Shown: positions 36,881 to 49,449, counted from the first letter of the stretch. The stretch is 64,000 bases of DNA from Delphinapterus leucas (GCF_002288925.2 NW_022098001.1:5255478-5319477), one strand, 5' to 3'. Made by a program: numbers and translations. Notes: generated by a model not told the origin, from the sequence alone.

Positions 36881-38012
36881 TATTTAAGAAACAGTGGTTA
36901 TTATGAGTATTATGAAAAACTAACTTGCAAAAAAAAATCGTTACTCAAATAGTACTTATAAGAGAATAGTATTCAGAGATACATGAAGACCATATCTCAA
37001 ACCTTAGCAGCAAGAGTAAGAAGAAAGCCTATTCTAAAGAAACAGGAAAAACAACAACAATGAAATGGAACAAATCTGTGACCATAACAAAATAAAGACT
37101 ATGGCAGCAAAATTTACAAAATGAAAAGTTCATTGGTCTCACGAGCACAACCTTCTGCTTGGTAGCTTTGCCAAATAGCAACTGGTAAGTTATACGTATA
37201 GTTCTTTCTAAGAAAATCAGACTTAGTCAATGAGTGGCCCTCACCATAACCATAACAAACACATTTACTATCCAAAGCTAAAAAGGGAAGTATATATGTA
37301 GCATAATGTAATTCCAAAAAGTCAGGGTGGTAACTTCTTTTGGACTGGTCTGACATGCTAGGCTAGGGTAGGGGTTATATAGTGAGATATCCAGTCCTAT
37401 TTGCTGTAGTAAAGTTGGTAGAAGTAGGATCTCACTTTAGCAATGACACATCTGTCTGTCCATGATGGAATTTATGGTGACATAGGAAAATTGTTCATAG
37501 TCATTTCCATTGTTTCTATAATTAAACTCAAACACCCAGTATTCATTACCACATGACATTTTCTTAAAATTGTTTTTATATTTTAAAAACAGGAAGTAGG
37601 GAAAATACAAAAATATACATATTCAATGAAAAGAAGCATAGAGGATTCATTTGTTCTATTACATGTGATATACACCTTGTTTAATGTATATATGTAGTAT
37701 AAGGAAAAATGAGGCAAACTGCTGTAACTATTAGACAAATATATTCAACATATATGGCTAGAAGGTCAATGACCACGTGCTCTAACAATTAAAGACCATG
37801 TTATACCTATCTGCTAGGCTACTTTTGTTCCTGATTCTAAACCCAGTCTTCATTCCTACATATCAGGACAATAAAACTCTCTAGTTAAGTAGCTAATTGA
37901 CCCAGCATTAAGTCAAACTGAATACAGGGTGGATGTCTTCCTTGCTCCCCACTGCGGCTTCCACAACATTCTTCCTCTCTCTTCCATTTCATTTTCCTCT
38001 GAGTCTCATTTC
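36881..38012. other. unassigned AT-rich DNA
   Basis: No gene or firm repeat. The 80-codon minus frame at 37114-37356 shows no known motif. Confidence 0.4.
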
Positions 38013-38102
38013 TTCAGACTATACCACTGTGATGGTTCATTTGGTAAATATGGTTACTCAATGATGGTCAGTTTGGTTAATTCAGACTATACCACTGTGA
38101 TG
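38013..38102. repeat. 22-bp direct repeat 68 bases apart
   Basis: ttcagactataccactgtga plus tg occurs at 38013-38034 and 38081-38102, as a local duplication at the start of the LTR-like element. Confidence 0.95.
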
Positions 38103-38475
38103 TGTCAACTTGGCTAGGCTATGGTACCCAGAGATTTGCTCAACCAGTCTAGATGTTGCTGTGAAGCTATTTTTCAGATAAGATTAACATTTAAATCCAC
38201 AGATGTTAAGTAAAGCAGATTACCCTCCATAATGTGGGTGGGCCTCAACCAATAAGTTGAAGGCCTTAAGAGAAATGATGAGGTTTCTCCAGGAAGAGGG
38301 AATTCTGCCTCTGGACTCCCTTTGGACTCAAGCTGCATTCCCACTCTTCCTGGGTGTCCAGCCTGCCCTGTGGATCTCAGACTTTCAGCCAGCCCCACAG
38401 TCACATAAGCATGAGCCAATTCCTTAAAATATAATCTCTCCCCACCACCTTCTCTCTCTCTTCCTATTGGTAAAA
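38081..38475 (+). mobile_element. old LTR-like element, copy 1
   Basis: Reads actgtgatgtgtcaacttgg, agataagattaacatttaaa, taccctccataatgtgggtg and gagccaattccttaaaatat, a widely known mammalian LTR-like repeat. It is inverted relative to the copy at 41466-41940. Confidence 0.7.
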
Positions 38476-38589
38476 TTTCATAAATATTATCTGCTTTTCT
38501 GCAGAACTTGTGCCCAGCTTGGAGCACATGATTAAGTCACATTTAGTTTTGTTTGAAACCAACTAACCAATTCAGATACCTATTTGCAT

Positions 38590-39835
38590 TTATCTCAATA
38601 ATGCATTTCCTTCCTCAGTAGATGGTCTCTCTCTCACTCCCCAGTCACAAGATAAGTTAGAAACTCCAACAAATTGTGTTCTCCCCTATCCTCCCTCAGC
38701 TTCCCATTTGGCTGAGAAAGTAGAAGCAAATAGAAAAGAACTTTCTCAAGCTCCTACCACCAGAAACTACCCACCCAATAGTGTATGCTACTGTCCATAT
38801 ATTCTGCCCTCCTCCCAGTGTACTCCTGCCTGGGATCAGCCCCTCCACTTATCCATTGAACCCATGCTCCTCACCCGCTCCAAAAATTCTCCCCCTCTCT
38901 CTTGCTTCATCAAGTTCCCCCATCTCCTTTGGCTCAATAGCGACACCATAAAGTACGCTGTCATTTCTCCCACTTTCAGAAATAAAAAGTTTTTTTAAAA
39001 AAACTCTTTAACGCTACATCCCCTTTCAGCTAAACATTTCAGTTCTTTATTCTCCTTTACAACACAGCTCCTCCAAAGAGTTGTCTGTACTTGGTGTCTC
39101 CAGCCCCTTTCTTTCTATTCTTCTGTGATCACTCCCTTCTGGTTTTCACCCCACCGCTCCACTGAATCTAATCCTTTCAAGGTCACTGAAGGCCTCCATG
39201 TTGTAAATCTAACGGTCAAGACTCAGTCTTCATTTTAATTGACTTACTAGAATCGTTTGTCACAGTTAATTGTTCTCTCCAACTTGAAACACTTCCTCTT
39301 CGTTTCCAGGATAGGGACATTCTCCTGGGCTTCTTCCACTGGCTCCTCCTTTTCAGTTTTCTTTTGCTGATTCCTCTTCTTCTCCAAAACAAGAAGGCGC
39401 CAAGGACAAGGACCCCTCTTTTCCTTACCGATCCTCACTTCCTTGGTGATGTCATTCAGTCCCCTGACCCACAAATTTGCAACTCCAGCCCTCTACACTC
39501 TGGCCTCGTATATACACATGGCTCATTCTCTCACTTCTTTTCATTCTAGCTGCCTATTCGGCAGGGCTTTTACTATATAAAATTGAACCTTCCCCTCTCC
39601 ACCCTTCCCAGACTCTGACAATCCTTATCCCACCCTTCTTTCCTACTTTATTATTCTTCGTAACATTTATCATGATCTCATATACCACATTTACTTGTTT
39701 TATTGTGTATCCTCTTCCACTAAAATCTACATTCTATAAGAACAGGGATCGAGTCCCCTGTTTCTATTGTTTTATGTCCAGACCCTAAAGTATTTGACCC
39801 ATTATAAGTGCTCAGTATGTTTGCTGAATGAATGG
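38590..39835 (+). repeat. long L2 LINE copy
   Basis: Collinear L2 blocks: aaggtcactgaaggcctcca, cgtttgtcacagttaattgt, ggatagggacattctcctgg, cttccttggtgatgtcattc, and the 3' end attataagtgctcagtatgt followed by tgctgaatgaatgg. The first 400 bases are less certain. Confidence 0.75.
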
Positions 39836-39932
39836 TCTCGCCTAGTTTTGTTTCCCACTTTCCCCCAAATCGAGGAACTGAAATTCCTTGCTTAGTCTTC
39901 CTACAGATTAGGATTTTCAAAATTTGTTGTAG

Positions 39933-40141
39933 GGCTTTCCTGGTGGCGCAGTGGTTGAGAGTCCGCCTGCCGATGCCGGGGACGCGGGCTCGTGCCCCGG
40001 TCCGGGAAGATCCCACATGCTGCAGAGCAGCTGGGCCCTTGAGCCATGGCCACTGAGCCTGCGCGTCCGGACCCTGTGCTCTGCAACGGGAGAGGCCACG
40101 ACAGTGAGAGGCCCGCGTACCACAAAAAAAAAAAAAAAAAA
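39933..40141 (+). repeat. CHR-type SINE
   Basis: Starts gggctttcctggtggcgcag and ends in a 19-base A run. Target duplication aaaatttgttgtag (39919-39932) versus aaaatctgttgatag (about 40138-40151). Confidence 0.95.
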
Positions 40142-40289
40142 TCTGTTGATAGACTTCTCTGATCCTGAACATGCTCCTGCCACCTCCAGTACTTAGTGGC
40201 CTGCCATCTGGATTTTATCAGTTACAATCTTTTCTGCATGAATGGGCTCTTCTGAACATTTTGTTAATGGTACTCATTTCTGTCCTGAG

Positions 40290-40560
40290 GTCGGAGAGTT
40301 ACTGGTTTGTTCAGGGAACAACCAGGTGGCCAGTGGGGCTGGCTGGAGCAGACTGAGCCAGGAAGACAATGGATGGAGATGAGGTCAAAGTGGTAACCAA
40401 GGGGCAGAGAGGGAAGATGCAGATCAAGAAGCACGTTGTATAGCTTAAAGAACTTTAGCTTTTTCTTAGAGTGAGTCGGAAAGTCCTCGGACATTTTGGA
40501 TGTAGGTGTAACATGATCTGACATGTTTTAAAAAATTCACTCTGGCTGCTGGTTGAAAAT
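40290..40560 (-). repeat. L2 LINE fragment
   Basis: Reversed L2 blocks: agcagactgagccaggaaga, gtgtaacatgatctgacatg and attcactctggctgctggtt. Confidence 0.75.
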
Positions 40561-40654
40561 AAATCGCTGTTCAAAGTCATTTAATTTTTCTGTACCTCAT
40601 GCGCAAAACCAGTAAGTTAGATCAGAGATCATTTTAGGTTGCATCAACTTTTTA

Positions 40655-40969
40655 AAATAATTAATTAACTTTTGGCTGCATTGGGTTTTCGTTGCTGCAT
40701 GCGGGCTTTATTTGCGGCGAGCAGGAGCTACTCTTCTTTGCAGTGCGCGGGCTTCTCATTGCAGATGCTTCTCTTGTTGTGGAGCACGGGCTCTAGGCAC
40801 GGGGGCTTCAGTAGTTGTGGCTCGCGGGCTCTAGAGAGCAAGGTCAGTAGTTGTGGCACACGGGCTTAGTTGCTCCGTGGCACGTGGGATCTTCCCAGAC
40901 CAGGCCTCGAACCTGTGTCCCCTGCACTGGCGGGCGGATTCTTAACCACTGAGCCACCAGGGAAGTCCC
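40655..40969 (-). repeat. long CHR-type SINE variant
   Basis: A reversed element of about 315 bases from aaataattaattaa through ggctgcattgggttttcgtt to ccaccagggaagtccc. Target duplication tcaacttttta (40644-40654) versus tcaacttttaa (40970-40980). Confidence 0.92.
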
Positions 40970-40980
40970 TCAACTTTTAA

Positions 40981-41465
40981 GAAATCATAAAAATATGAGT
41001 GGAAAAGGATTTTTTTTAATCCTGACTTGAATTAAATGTTTTGTGATCGACAACAAACAATAAATCAATTGCTTAACTTGACACTATTTTTAAATAAGTA
41101 CTTGGCAACAGTTAATTCATGATGATCTAGGCTGCTCATCAAAGTGCCCTTCACATTCTCAGATTCCCCTATTTGCCAGGGCCTCACAGATATTTTCACA
41201 TGTGCCCACTGAAACTTGGCTTGAAGAACTCCTGAAAGGAAAAAATGGCAGAGATTCAGCAGATGCAAAATTTACTGTGACTCATATTTGGACGAAACTA
41301 ATCAAGTCTTGGCATGAAAAACTGAAGTACAATGTTTTCAGATGTATTGTTTTCCTGATAACACTTTAAAAAATTCCAAATGCTACCTATCTAACCAGAT
41401 CAAGCTACCTGAGATACTGAAGACTTTTCTGAATTTGATTCTCAGTGTGAGAATAAGCTATGTAT
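40981..41465. other. unassigned AT-rich DNA
   Basis: Nothing recognisable seen. Confidence 0.4.
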
Positions 41466-41940
41466 ATTAGTCTGGGTTCTCCAGAGAAACAAAACCAACA
41501 GGATGGATAGATAGGTAGATAGATAAATATTTTAAAGAATTGTCTTATATGATTGTCGGGGGCTGGGGGGCTGATAAATCCAAAATCTGTAAAGTAGGCA
41601 GCCTGCAGCCTAGAAATTCAGGCAAGAGTTGATGTCACAGTCCAAATTGCACAGGGTAGCAGGATGAAAACTCAGGCAGAATTTCTATGTTGCAGTCTTG
41701 AGGAGAATTCCTTCTTCAGGAAACCTCGGTCTTTGCTCTTAAGGCCTTTAACTGATTGGACAATGCCCACTCATATTAGGGAGGATAATCTGCTTTATGC
41801 AAAGTCTACTGATATAATTGTTAATTACATACCAAAAATACCTTCACAGCAAAATCTGGGCTGGTGTTTGACCAAACAAACCCCAAATTTGGCACCATCA
41901 CCCAGCCAAGTTGACACGTAACGTGAACCGTCATACCATG
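41466..41940 (-). mobile_element. old LTR-like element, copy 2 (inverted)
   Basis: Reads tattagtctgggttctccag, agaaacaaaaccaacaggat, ctgattggacaatgcccact, ggataatctgctttatgcaa and agccaagttgacacgtaacg: the reverse complement of the family at 38081-38475. A short GATA run sits at 41504-41526. Confidence 0.8.
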
Positions 41941-43054
41941 TTAACCTTCAGTTCAAAGACCCTTCACATGGTAGGGTCTCAGTAAATGCTGACCTGAATA
42001 ATATTAATTTTCAACAACACAGATTATCCCACTCATCTGAAATTTTGCAAGATATTCCAATTACATCGTTCTTTACTTTTCTCTTTTTGCTGGAAACAAA
42101 AGCAAGAGCTACAATTCAAAGTTCTATTATTAGACTCATGCCTGAGAGTAATCAGTAGTATTAATGAGGAAGGAAAGGACACATTTTCTTCTAATTCTCC
42201 ATCCCTATAATGACAATATAAGTTATATTTGAGAACTGCTCAAGTGAAATCTCTAGATTAGGTTCATTTACTAAATGTGAAAAGTTACCTGATAATGCAG
42301 AAAAGTGTTCTACATGACATTGGGTCTGCAATGTTAGAAGTGACTAAGTGTATTTTCATGGGACTTGAAGCCCTCTTCCCCTCACAGCTGGAACCACCGG
42401 ATTTCTACAAACTAGAGTTTCTTAGAAAAATCCTTTCTTAAGAGGAATTTAGGGAGTTGTATCCTAGCATCTTGGAGCACACCATTTGTCTACTTTGCTT
42501 CTATTAGGTCTTACCCTGTGCCCTGGTACTGAGAATCTCTCTTGCTCTAAAGCCGCAAATACACATCTTAAACATCCTGTTAATTCAATGCTGATTATAT
42601 ATTTTAGCCTAATTGGCATTCCAGTTAGATATCTTCCTGGGATCGAAGCACTGTCTTGCTCTAGTGAAGCTTCTTTTCTTTCCAGGGATGGGACACCCGC
42701 CTCTGGATTGAAGATAAATAGCTAAGGTGCGAGTTACCTGCTCAGGATTCACTACCTCCTCAAATTTTTCAGTCCCAACGGCTGGCCTCCAGTACCAGCT
42801 ATGTGCTATCCATCTATAGAAATATTCTTTCTGCCTCAGCCCTTCCAGCTGAAGCTACTTTTCCAAGATACATTGCCTCTGTTGCTGTACCCTTCATATA
42901 CCACGTCCTTCCCATGAGATTGGGCTTCCTTTCCAGAAGCCAATCCCTCTTTCCTCCCCCAGCTCCACCCAAGTTTGTCGGTCTACATCTAGATCCTCAT
43001 TATTCTCAGGTTGCCTGTCCTCTAGCAGAATTCACAGAGTATTATCACCCTTGT
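41941..43054. other. unassigned DNA
   Basis: No gene or repeat I can name over 1.1 kb. Confidence 0.4.
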
Positions 43055-43142
43055 ATAAATGAGCCTGGGTTTTCTCACCTGTAAAACTAGGAGATTATAC
43101 TAGAGATGACCCTTTCAGCTCTGACAGTCTTATGATTCTATA
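43055..43142 (+). repeat. MIR-like 3' fragment
   Basis: Contains gggttttctcacctgtaaaa, then ctagagatgaccctttcagc and cagtcttatgattctataaa. Confidence 0.45.
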
Positions 43143-43160
43143 AATGCCTCTTTGATTTTT

Positions 43161-43479
43161 TATAAGTTTATTTATTTATTTGTTTTTAATTTTGGCTGTG
43201 TTGGGTCTTCGTTGCTGCACGCGGGCTTTCTCTAGCTGCAGCGAGCGGGGGCTACTCTTCGTTGCGGTGCACAGGCTTCTCATTGTGGTGGCTTCCCTTG
43301 TTGCACAGCACAGGCTCTAGGTGCATGGGCTTCAGTAGTTGTGGCACGCGGGCTCAGTAGTTGTGGCACACGGGCTTAGTTGCTCCGTGGCATGTGGGAT
43401 CTTCCAGGATCAGGGCTTGAACCCGTGTCCCCTGCATTGGCAGATGGATTCTTAACCACTCCGCCACGAGGGAAGCCTC
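43161..43479 (-). repeat. long CHR-type SINE variant
   Basis: Reversed element from a TTTATTTATTTATT tail to cgccacgagggaagcc, with a duplicated gttgtggcacgcgggctcag-type segment inside. Flanks ctttgattt on both sides. Confidence 0.92.
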
Positions 43480-44865
43480 GCTGCTTTGATTTAATGGTCC
43501 TTGACAGCACCTCAGAGAAAATAAAATCACACCAGGCTCTAAGTAGATTATTTCTATTCCTACATATCTATGTCTAGTTCTTTCTTTTTCTCATGATCAA
43601 TTTCTCACCATTTCTTTGGAGTAATGTTTCTATTTCTTAGAGAGTATTTTTCCTTAAATACTCTAGTTATTATCAGACCATTAAGGGATGTGTTAAAGAT
43701 CTTCCATCTGCGTTTCTTATGAAACATAAATTGAACTTAAATGGAAAGCACTGCTAATCTACTGCTTTCTGTCCCTCAGGAACTTGTTGGTAAGCTTTCT
43801 GGCTGGGACCCATACGTGCCTCTGGTACTGGGACTTTGCTGGTGAGGAAATGTTTGGACTTGTCCACTTCCTCCTTTCTCTTTGTAAGAGAATATTTTTA
43901 CACAGTGCATTTATTAGGAACCTTGTTACCCGAGGCTTAAATATAAGTAGAGGATTAGGAGCTTTTAATTAATTGACATAAGATACAAACATATCCATGA
44001 AAGCATAACACATTTTAATGATATACTGAGCAAAAGTTAATATAGTTTTCCATTACCTATCAGAACAGGCAAATCCTCTTGTCACTTATCTTTACTTTTA
44101 GAAACGAAGTTCATAACACTTAAAGTTTTCACTCACTGAGCTACTCTTTTTTTTTTCTAATCAAAAAATTCAGCAAAGACACTTTCAGGAAACATGGTAT
44201 CTATATCATATGCATAAACTGAATCTTAAAAAATGATTAATGGGGTTTTTCCCTTTCCTAAACAACTGAATTAAATTAAAAACATGATCAAGCTACTGTA
44301 CTGGGCTGTACAGAAGTCAGTCATTAATATTGTTGTAAAAAAATTCAATAGGAAACAGCTGATTCAGTGGACATGGAAATATGTCCTCTGCAGACTTGAA
44401 CTTGTCTGTCCCCAACCACATTTGAAGTTATTCCAATAGCTCCAAGCAAAATAGTGACAGAGTAATTGGCATTAAACAAGATGAAGGATATGTGTGCCTT
44501 GGCTATTATGTTAGCAACTAAGTACCTTGAAATACTATCAGCCAAAAATATAATTTCCAAAAAGAACATCACTGATATAATAAATGTTTGTGACCTTTCA
44601 ATCTTCTAAAGGTTTAGTATGGTTCTAGGAGGAAAAATTAGGCATGCTTGCACTGCCGTATCTTCTACTTTAAGCAGGGGTTGCTTCGCAGTAAGAGGTC
44701 ACCTTAGAGGGGAATCAGGAAAACCTCCCTGGCCCCAGATCTCTCCCTCATCCACTGACATTCCAGCCCAAAACATCCATCAAAGCTGTTTAACATTTTC
44801 TCCCTGCCCTCCTGGGAGAGATACCATATCTGGCTTCAAGACTTATTTGCTTAAAAAGTTCTTTC
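43480..44865. other. unassigned DNA
   Basis: No firm repeat or gene. The 75-codon minus frame at 44345-44572 is hydrophobic but has no recognisable family signature. Confidence 0.4.
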
Positions 44866-44877
44866 CTGAGAATCACT

Positions 44878-45088
44878 TTTTTTTTTTTTTTTTTTTTGCG
44901 GTACGGGGGCCTCTCACTGTTGTGGCCTCTCCCGTTGTGGAGCACAAGCTCCGGACGTGCAGGACCAGCGGCCATGGCTCACGGGCCCAGCCGCTCCACA
45001 GCATGCGGGATCTTCCCAGACCGGGGCACGAACCCGTGTCCCCTGCTTTGGCAGGCGGACTCTCAACCACTGCGCCACCAGGCAAGCC
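44878..45088 (-). repeat. CHR-type SINE with perfect 15-bp duplication
   Basis: T run 44878-44897, reversed CHR body to ggcaagcc. The 15-base duplication ctgagaatcactttt is identical at 44866-44880 and 45089-45103. Confidence 0.96.
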
Positions 45089-45103
45089 CTGAGAATCACT
45101 TTT

Positions 45104-45479
45104 GATGGAGGAAAGCTGAGAGTCAGAAAACACGAACATGTCAGGAGTCTGAAGTTGGGAAAAGAGAATATAAGCAAGGGCTCAGGAGGGGAGAAGGGAA
45201 ATTAAGAAAGGGAGTATTAGGTGGTGAAGACTAACTTTATAAACTTCAGTGTTTTGTGTCTAGGGTCCATGTGAACTTAGAAATTCTTAAGTTTGAATTC
45301 TAAATGGATAATGATTGGATAGAACAGACTGAGGAAATAACGATAAAATTCTTGAAGATACAGAAACAGAATATATAGATCACCAACAATTCAGCTTTGA
45401 TCTAAATGAAAGGCTAAACAGATACCTGTAGAAATCTTTAGATAAGTACACTAGACTTTCTTGTAGCCAGTTATATTAG
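45104..45479. other. unassigned DNA
   Basis: Nothing recognisable seen. Confidence 0.4.
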
Positions 45480-46580
45480 TTCCTCTTCACATCTTGGCCC
45501 TTTGTTACTTGAGCTTTCCTTGGCACTGACACTTTTTACCTCTCCTTTCGGCCTTTTACCTCTCCTTTCTTTGTAAAGTTCTCTGTGCTTGGTTTCTGTG
45601 ACACCAGGCTTTTCTGCATTTCTTCCTACCCATTGGCCATTTCTTTTCATTCTCCTATTGCTGGTTCCTCTACCACCGCTACTCTATGAACTACTGATGC
45701 CTTTCATATTCTCTAAGGGAAAATTCATCCTCTCCAAAAGTAGTTTTATCAATACCAGTAGTTTTCTATCTTGAGCCCATTTTTCTCCTCTGGGATATAT
45801 GGTATTGGACTTCTCTATTTGAATGTGCTCCTCGAAGTTATACACACCTTTCCTCCCCACTTCACTCCCTTTCCCATATTCCATATCATAAGGAAAGGTA
45901 TTACCATTCAATTGCTCAACTGAAATCTGGGGGTCATGGATTCTTACCTTCTGATCAACTATTGATGGTGTTACCTACTCTCCATTCCTATTGCCACTAG
46001 GCACCCCTAAGTGCATCCCATTCCTTGCTACTGCAATATCTTCCTGACAGGACTTCAAATCCCTTCCCCTCCCATTCCAGGCTCCATCATAGATGGAATA
46101 GGACTCCTTGCCTCACAATTCTTTCAAGGTTCTCCTGCATCTTACAGAATAAATTCTACACACATTTACGCATGTCATTTATTATGTAATCTATGATTAT
46201 ATGTTTGTTTCCTCCCCACCTCAACACACACACATGCGACACACACCACTTTTAAACCAGCAATACAAACTACTTTATGTTCCCAGAACACAACCTATTC
46301 TCCTTTCCTATTTCCACTTGATTTCTTTTGCCTGGAATGCTTTTCCATCACCCCTTGCCTGCCTCCTTTTTTATTGTCAATCTCCTACTTAGGCTTTGTT
46401 TCTCAAATCAGATATTTTTCCTCTGTGAGGCCCTCTCTGATTCTCCCCTGTGGTTCTGGTGTGTCTTATGTGCATGTACCTGTGCCATGGCAGTTGCCAT
46501 GTTTGTTCACTGAGCAGCCCCAGCATCTGGAAAAATGACTGGCACATAGTAGGCACTCAATAAATATTTGTTGAATGAAT
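45480..46580 (+). repeat. L2 LINE copy with intact 3' end
   Basis: Contains aatctgggggtcatggattc, ctattgccactaggcacccc, tttgcctggaatgcttttcc, gaggccctctctgattctcc and the well-preserved end tagtaggcactcaataaata. Confidence 0.8.
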
Positions 46581-47684
46581 GAATATTGCTTATACTTATT
46601 GGTATATCTGTTTCCCTACTAGATTATTAGCTCCCTTGTATCTGTAATAACTGGTCTGACAGAGTAAGACCTCCACCTTTAAGTGATGGAGTCAGGTTAT
46701 GTGAATTTCTACACTTTACAATCTTTAGCATATTTCAAGTATTCAAAAACATAAAGTGAATTATTACTAAAATCCCAACAACATTCTAGTTAATTTTGAG
46801 AGTACTTAATTTTGCTGAACAACCAACTTTAGCAAGTACATATAAATGGACAGAAGACAATATTGATAATAGCAAGTGATAAAAAAAAATAAAGATAATT
46901 CACTTTGGAATTTGGAAAGTACTCTTTGTGCTTACATTATATTATGGGACTGACTGATGACCCAGAAATTCAAAATACATTAAACAAATCTTGAATTCAT
47001 ACTTGAATTCATACTGGCCACCTGGGTTTCCTTCTCTGCCCTCTGATCCTGACTTCATACTGGACACTGATTTCATCACCTCTTAGACTGATATTAAGGA
47101 ACAGTTTAACTTCATAGACAATGGAATTGGAATTTCTCTGCACACCTGAAGCAAGGCATTAGTTCACAGCTCTCTGAAGAAGAACGTTTTAAAAAGTCTT
47201 CTTTTCTAAGGGTTTCTGCTAGGTTAGAGAACAAAGGGCCTCTTTATTTTAATAGTCAATGAAATTAGTACCCAACTTACAGATCATATAAGGCCAGCTG
47301 AGGCCATAAAAGTCCAGTTAACCTATAGTATACTGGAAATATTAAACACTGGCAATAAAATTATAGAAAACTGGCTTCAACACCAGAATATATTTTTTAA
47401 CCTCCTCATTAAGGTTTTTTAAACCTCATTAAGCAATATCTTTGAGTCTCAGCACACAAGGTTATATGGATCTCATCCTGCAAGTGAGGTTTATTGGCTC
47501 TTCCTAAAAGACCAAGAATTGATGGTTCACTCCATTTTTGCCTGAGCTCCAAAGCAAGCTGCCTTCTCTGCAGGCCACCTGGGCACTAATGACAGGACAA
47601 CCATGGGTCCTTTCTCCTCAATATGACACTGAACAAGAACTTTGCTTCTCCTTTTCGCCCAGAGATCTATTTCATTTCTGAACT
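46581..47684. other. unassigned AT-rich DNA
   Basis: Nothing recognisable; gaattcatacttgaattcat near 46991-47015 is a small local duplication. Confidence 0.4.
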
Positions 47685-47815
47685 CCCTATTCATTCACTC
47701 AACAAATGTTTCCTGAGAATCTACTGGGAGACAGGCCCCCTTCGAGGTGCTGAAGATACAGTGAACACAACAGATAAATGACCCTGTCTCACTGGAGCTT
47801 TCTCTCGTTTCCTTT
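47685..47815 (-). repeat. L2 LINE 3' end
   Basis: Contains attcattcactcaacaaatg, gagaatctactgggagacag and agatacagtgaacacaacag. Confidence 0.8.
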
Positions 47816-49155
47816 ATCCACCTCCCTCAGTGAAGATGAGAGAATCTGAATATGCTTGTTCTACTCTTCAGATTAGTAAATGTGCCAGTGCAGGGGCCAT
47901 AGATGGGATTAGTAAATTCTCCCATCTTCAGAGGCTGTCCCAGGTCTCAATTCTGAGTTATCGAGCGGTACCCATTAAGTGGTTTGCCAGAACAGGTCTG
48001 AAACCTGTACTAGGAATCTCCTGAGGGAATAGGTCAATGGTTCTGATGAGGATGCACAACACTGAGAACAGACTTCTTGGAATACAGCATCCTCCCACAT
48101 ATCCTGGTCCCTGGAATACTGAAGGTTATTACTGCTGGGAATCTGATGCAGAGAGAGCACAGTCAGCACAGCTGCTCTGGGACTGTGTCCTTTTTCTCAT
48201 TCACGGGCCAGCTAAAGCAGCTGCCATATAACTTGGTCTCTACCTGCCAATTGCCATTAATTGCCCTTAAGTCATACATTTAAAGAGCTAAAGTAGTTTA
48301 TACAATTTTATATATGTGAGTATTTATAAACTGGGGTTTCCATCTCAGGAGGGTCCATACTTAAGCAGAGCTAGTCATAATGTGGAAAAAAGTTGTGGTG
48401 ACTAGAGTTAACTGCCCTGGTGACCAGAACCAACTGACATAATGTTCTGAAGTGTTTAACTTTTTTCTTCAGTCACTTAATTCATTTTATGGAGTATGAG
48501 AATAAAATTTTTGTATTGAAATGCTTTTTGATACCATTTCTTTCACATCCCCTGCTGTGCAAGTGAAGCAGTAGACTACAGACATCGAAAGGATTAGACT
48601 GTTCTTTTCCATCACAGCTGGTACATATTCAAAATGCAAACCTGCCTGGGTATTTCCAAGGAGAATATTCTTTTCAGGATGACGCTGGAGTAATCTATTC
48701 TTTAGTAGAAATGACCTGTTTTCATGGCCTGATAACTGAGCAGTTTCATATGATTTGATGTATTCTTCGGGATCAGAAAAATCTGTCATAGATCTTCTCT
48801 GAAGATTAGGGCAATAAGCAACCTAAGATTCTCCAATCTTCAAAGGAAACTACAAATAATGACTACAAGGTCACTGAAAAAAAATTTTAGTACAAGCAGC
48901 AAAAAAACCAGACTTATATTTCATCTGATGCTTGCTTCATGTTTTCCAAAACTCAAGGAAATAAAACTTTAAAGATTGACTTTTCTTTTTAAAAAGAAAT
49001 CTAAAAGAGGCTTATGTCTAACTTAAACCAAAATTAGGGGAGTATCAGCTACTTCTAGGAAAAACGAAGACAGAAAAGTACTACTTACACTGCATTTTAA
49101 ATTGTATGAGATTAGAGAATAAGGACTCTTTTGCTTATGTTATTTATATGTTTAA
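47816..49155. other. unassigned DNA
   Basis: No repeat recognised. A 100-codon minus frame (48487-48789) begins MTDFSDPEEY; it has no motif I know, and a frame of this length is expected by chance here. Confidence 0.4.
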
Positions 49156-49157
49156 TA

Positions 49158-49435
49158 ACAGTAGCTGGCATTTATTGAGCACCTACTAAGTGCCTGGCAT
49201 TGTATTAAGTACTTTACATGAAATGTGGTAGAATGATTAAAAGTGCACGTTTGGCATCACACTGCTTGAGTTTAAATGCTGACCATTTACTATTTGTGTG
49301 TTCTTGAGAAACCTACTGAACCTTTCTCTGTCTGTTCAGTTGGAACATGGAGATAATAATTGTATCGACATCATAGGATTGTTTGAGAACTAAAGGTGTA
49401 GCATACTGTAAGTACTCAATATATGTTAGCAATTA
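49158..49435 (+). repeat. MIR SINE (with L2/MIR-type head)
   Basis: Begins agctggcatttattgagcac, then ggtagaatgattaaaagtgc, cttgagtttaaatgctgacc, aacatggagataataattgt and gtaagtactcaatatatgtt. Confidence 0.75.
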
Positions 49436-49449
49436 TCTCATTTAAGGCA

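Noticed and set aside
39364..39788. Frames suggesting a membrane-protein fragment (hydrophobic stretches near 39.5-39.7 kb)
   Set aside because: The region is collinear with the L2 LINE; hydrophobicity comes from T-rich L2 sequence.
44345..44572. 75-codon hydrophobic minus frame considered as a retrocopy of a membrane protein
   Set aside because: No family could be recognised and no poly-A tail or target duplication was seen; chance frame is more likely.
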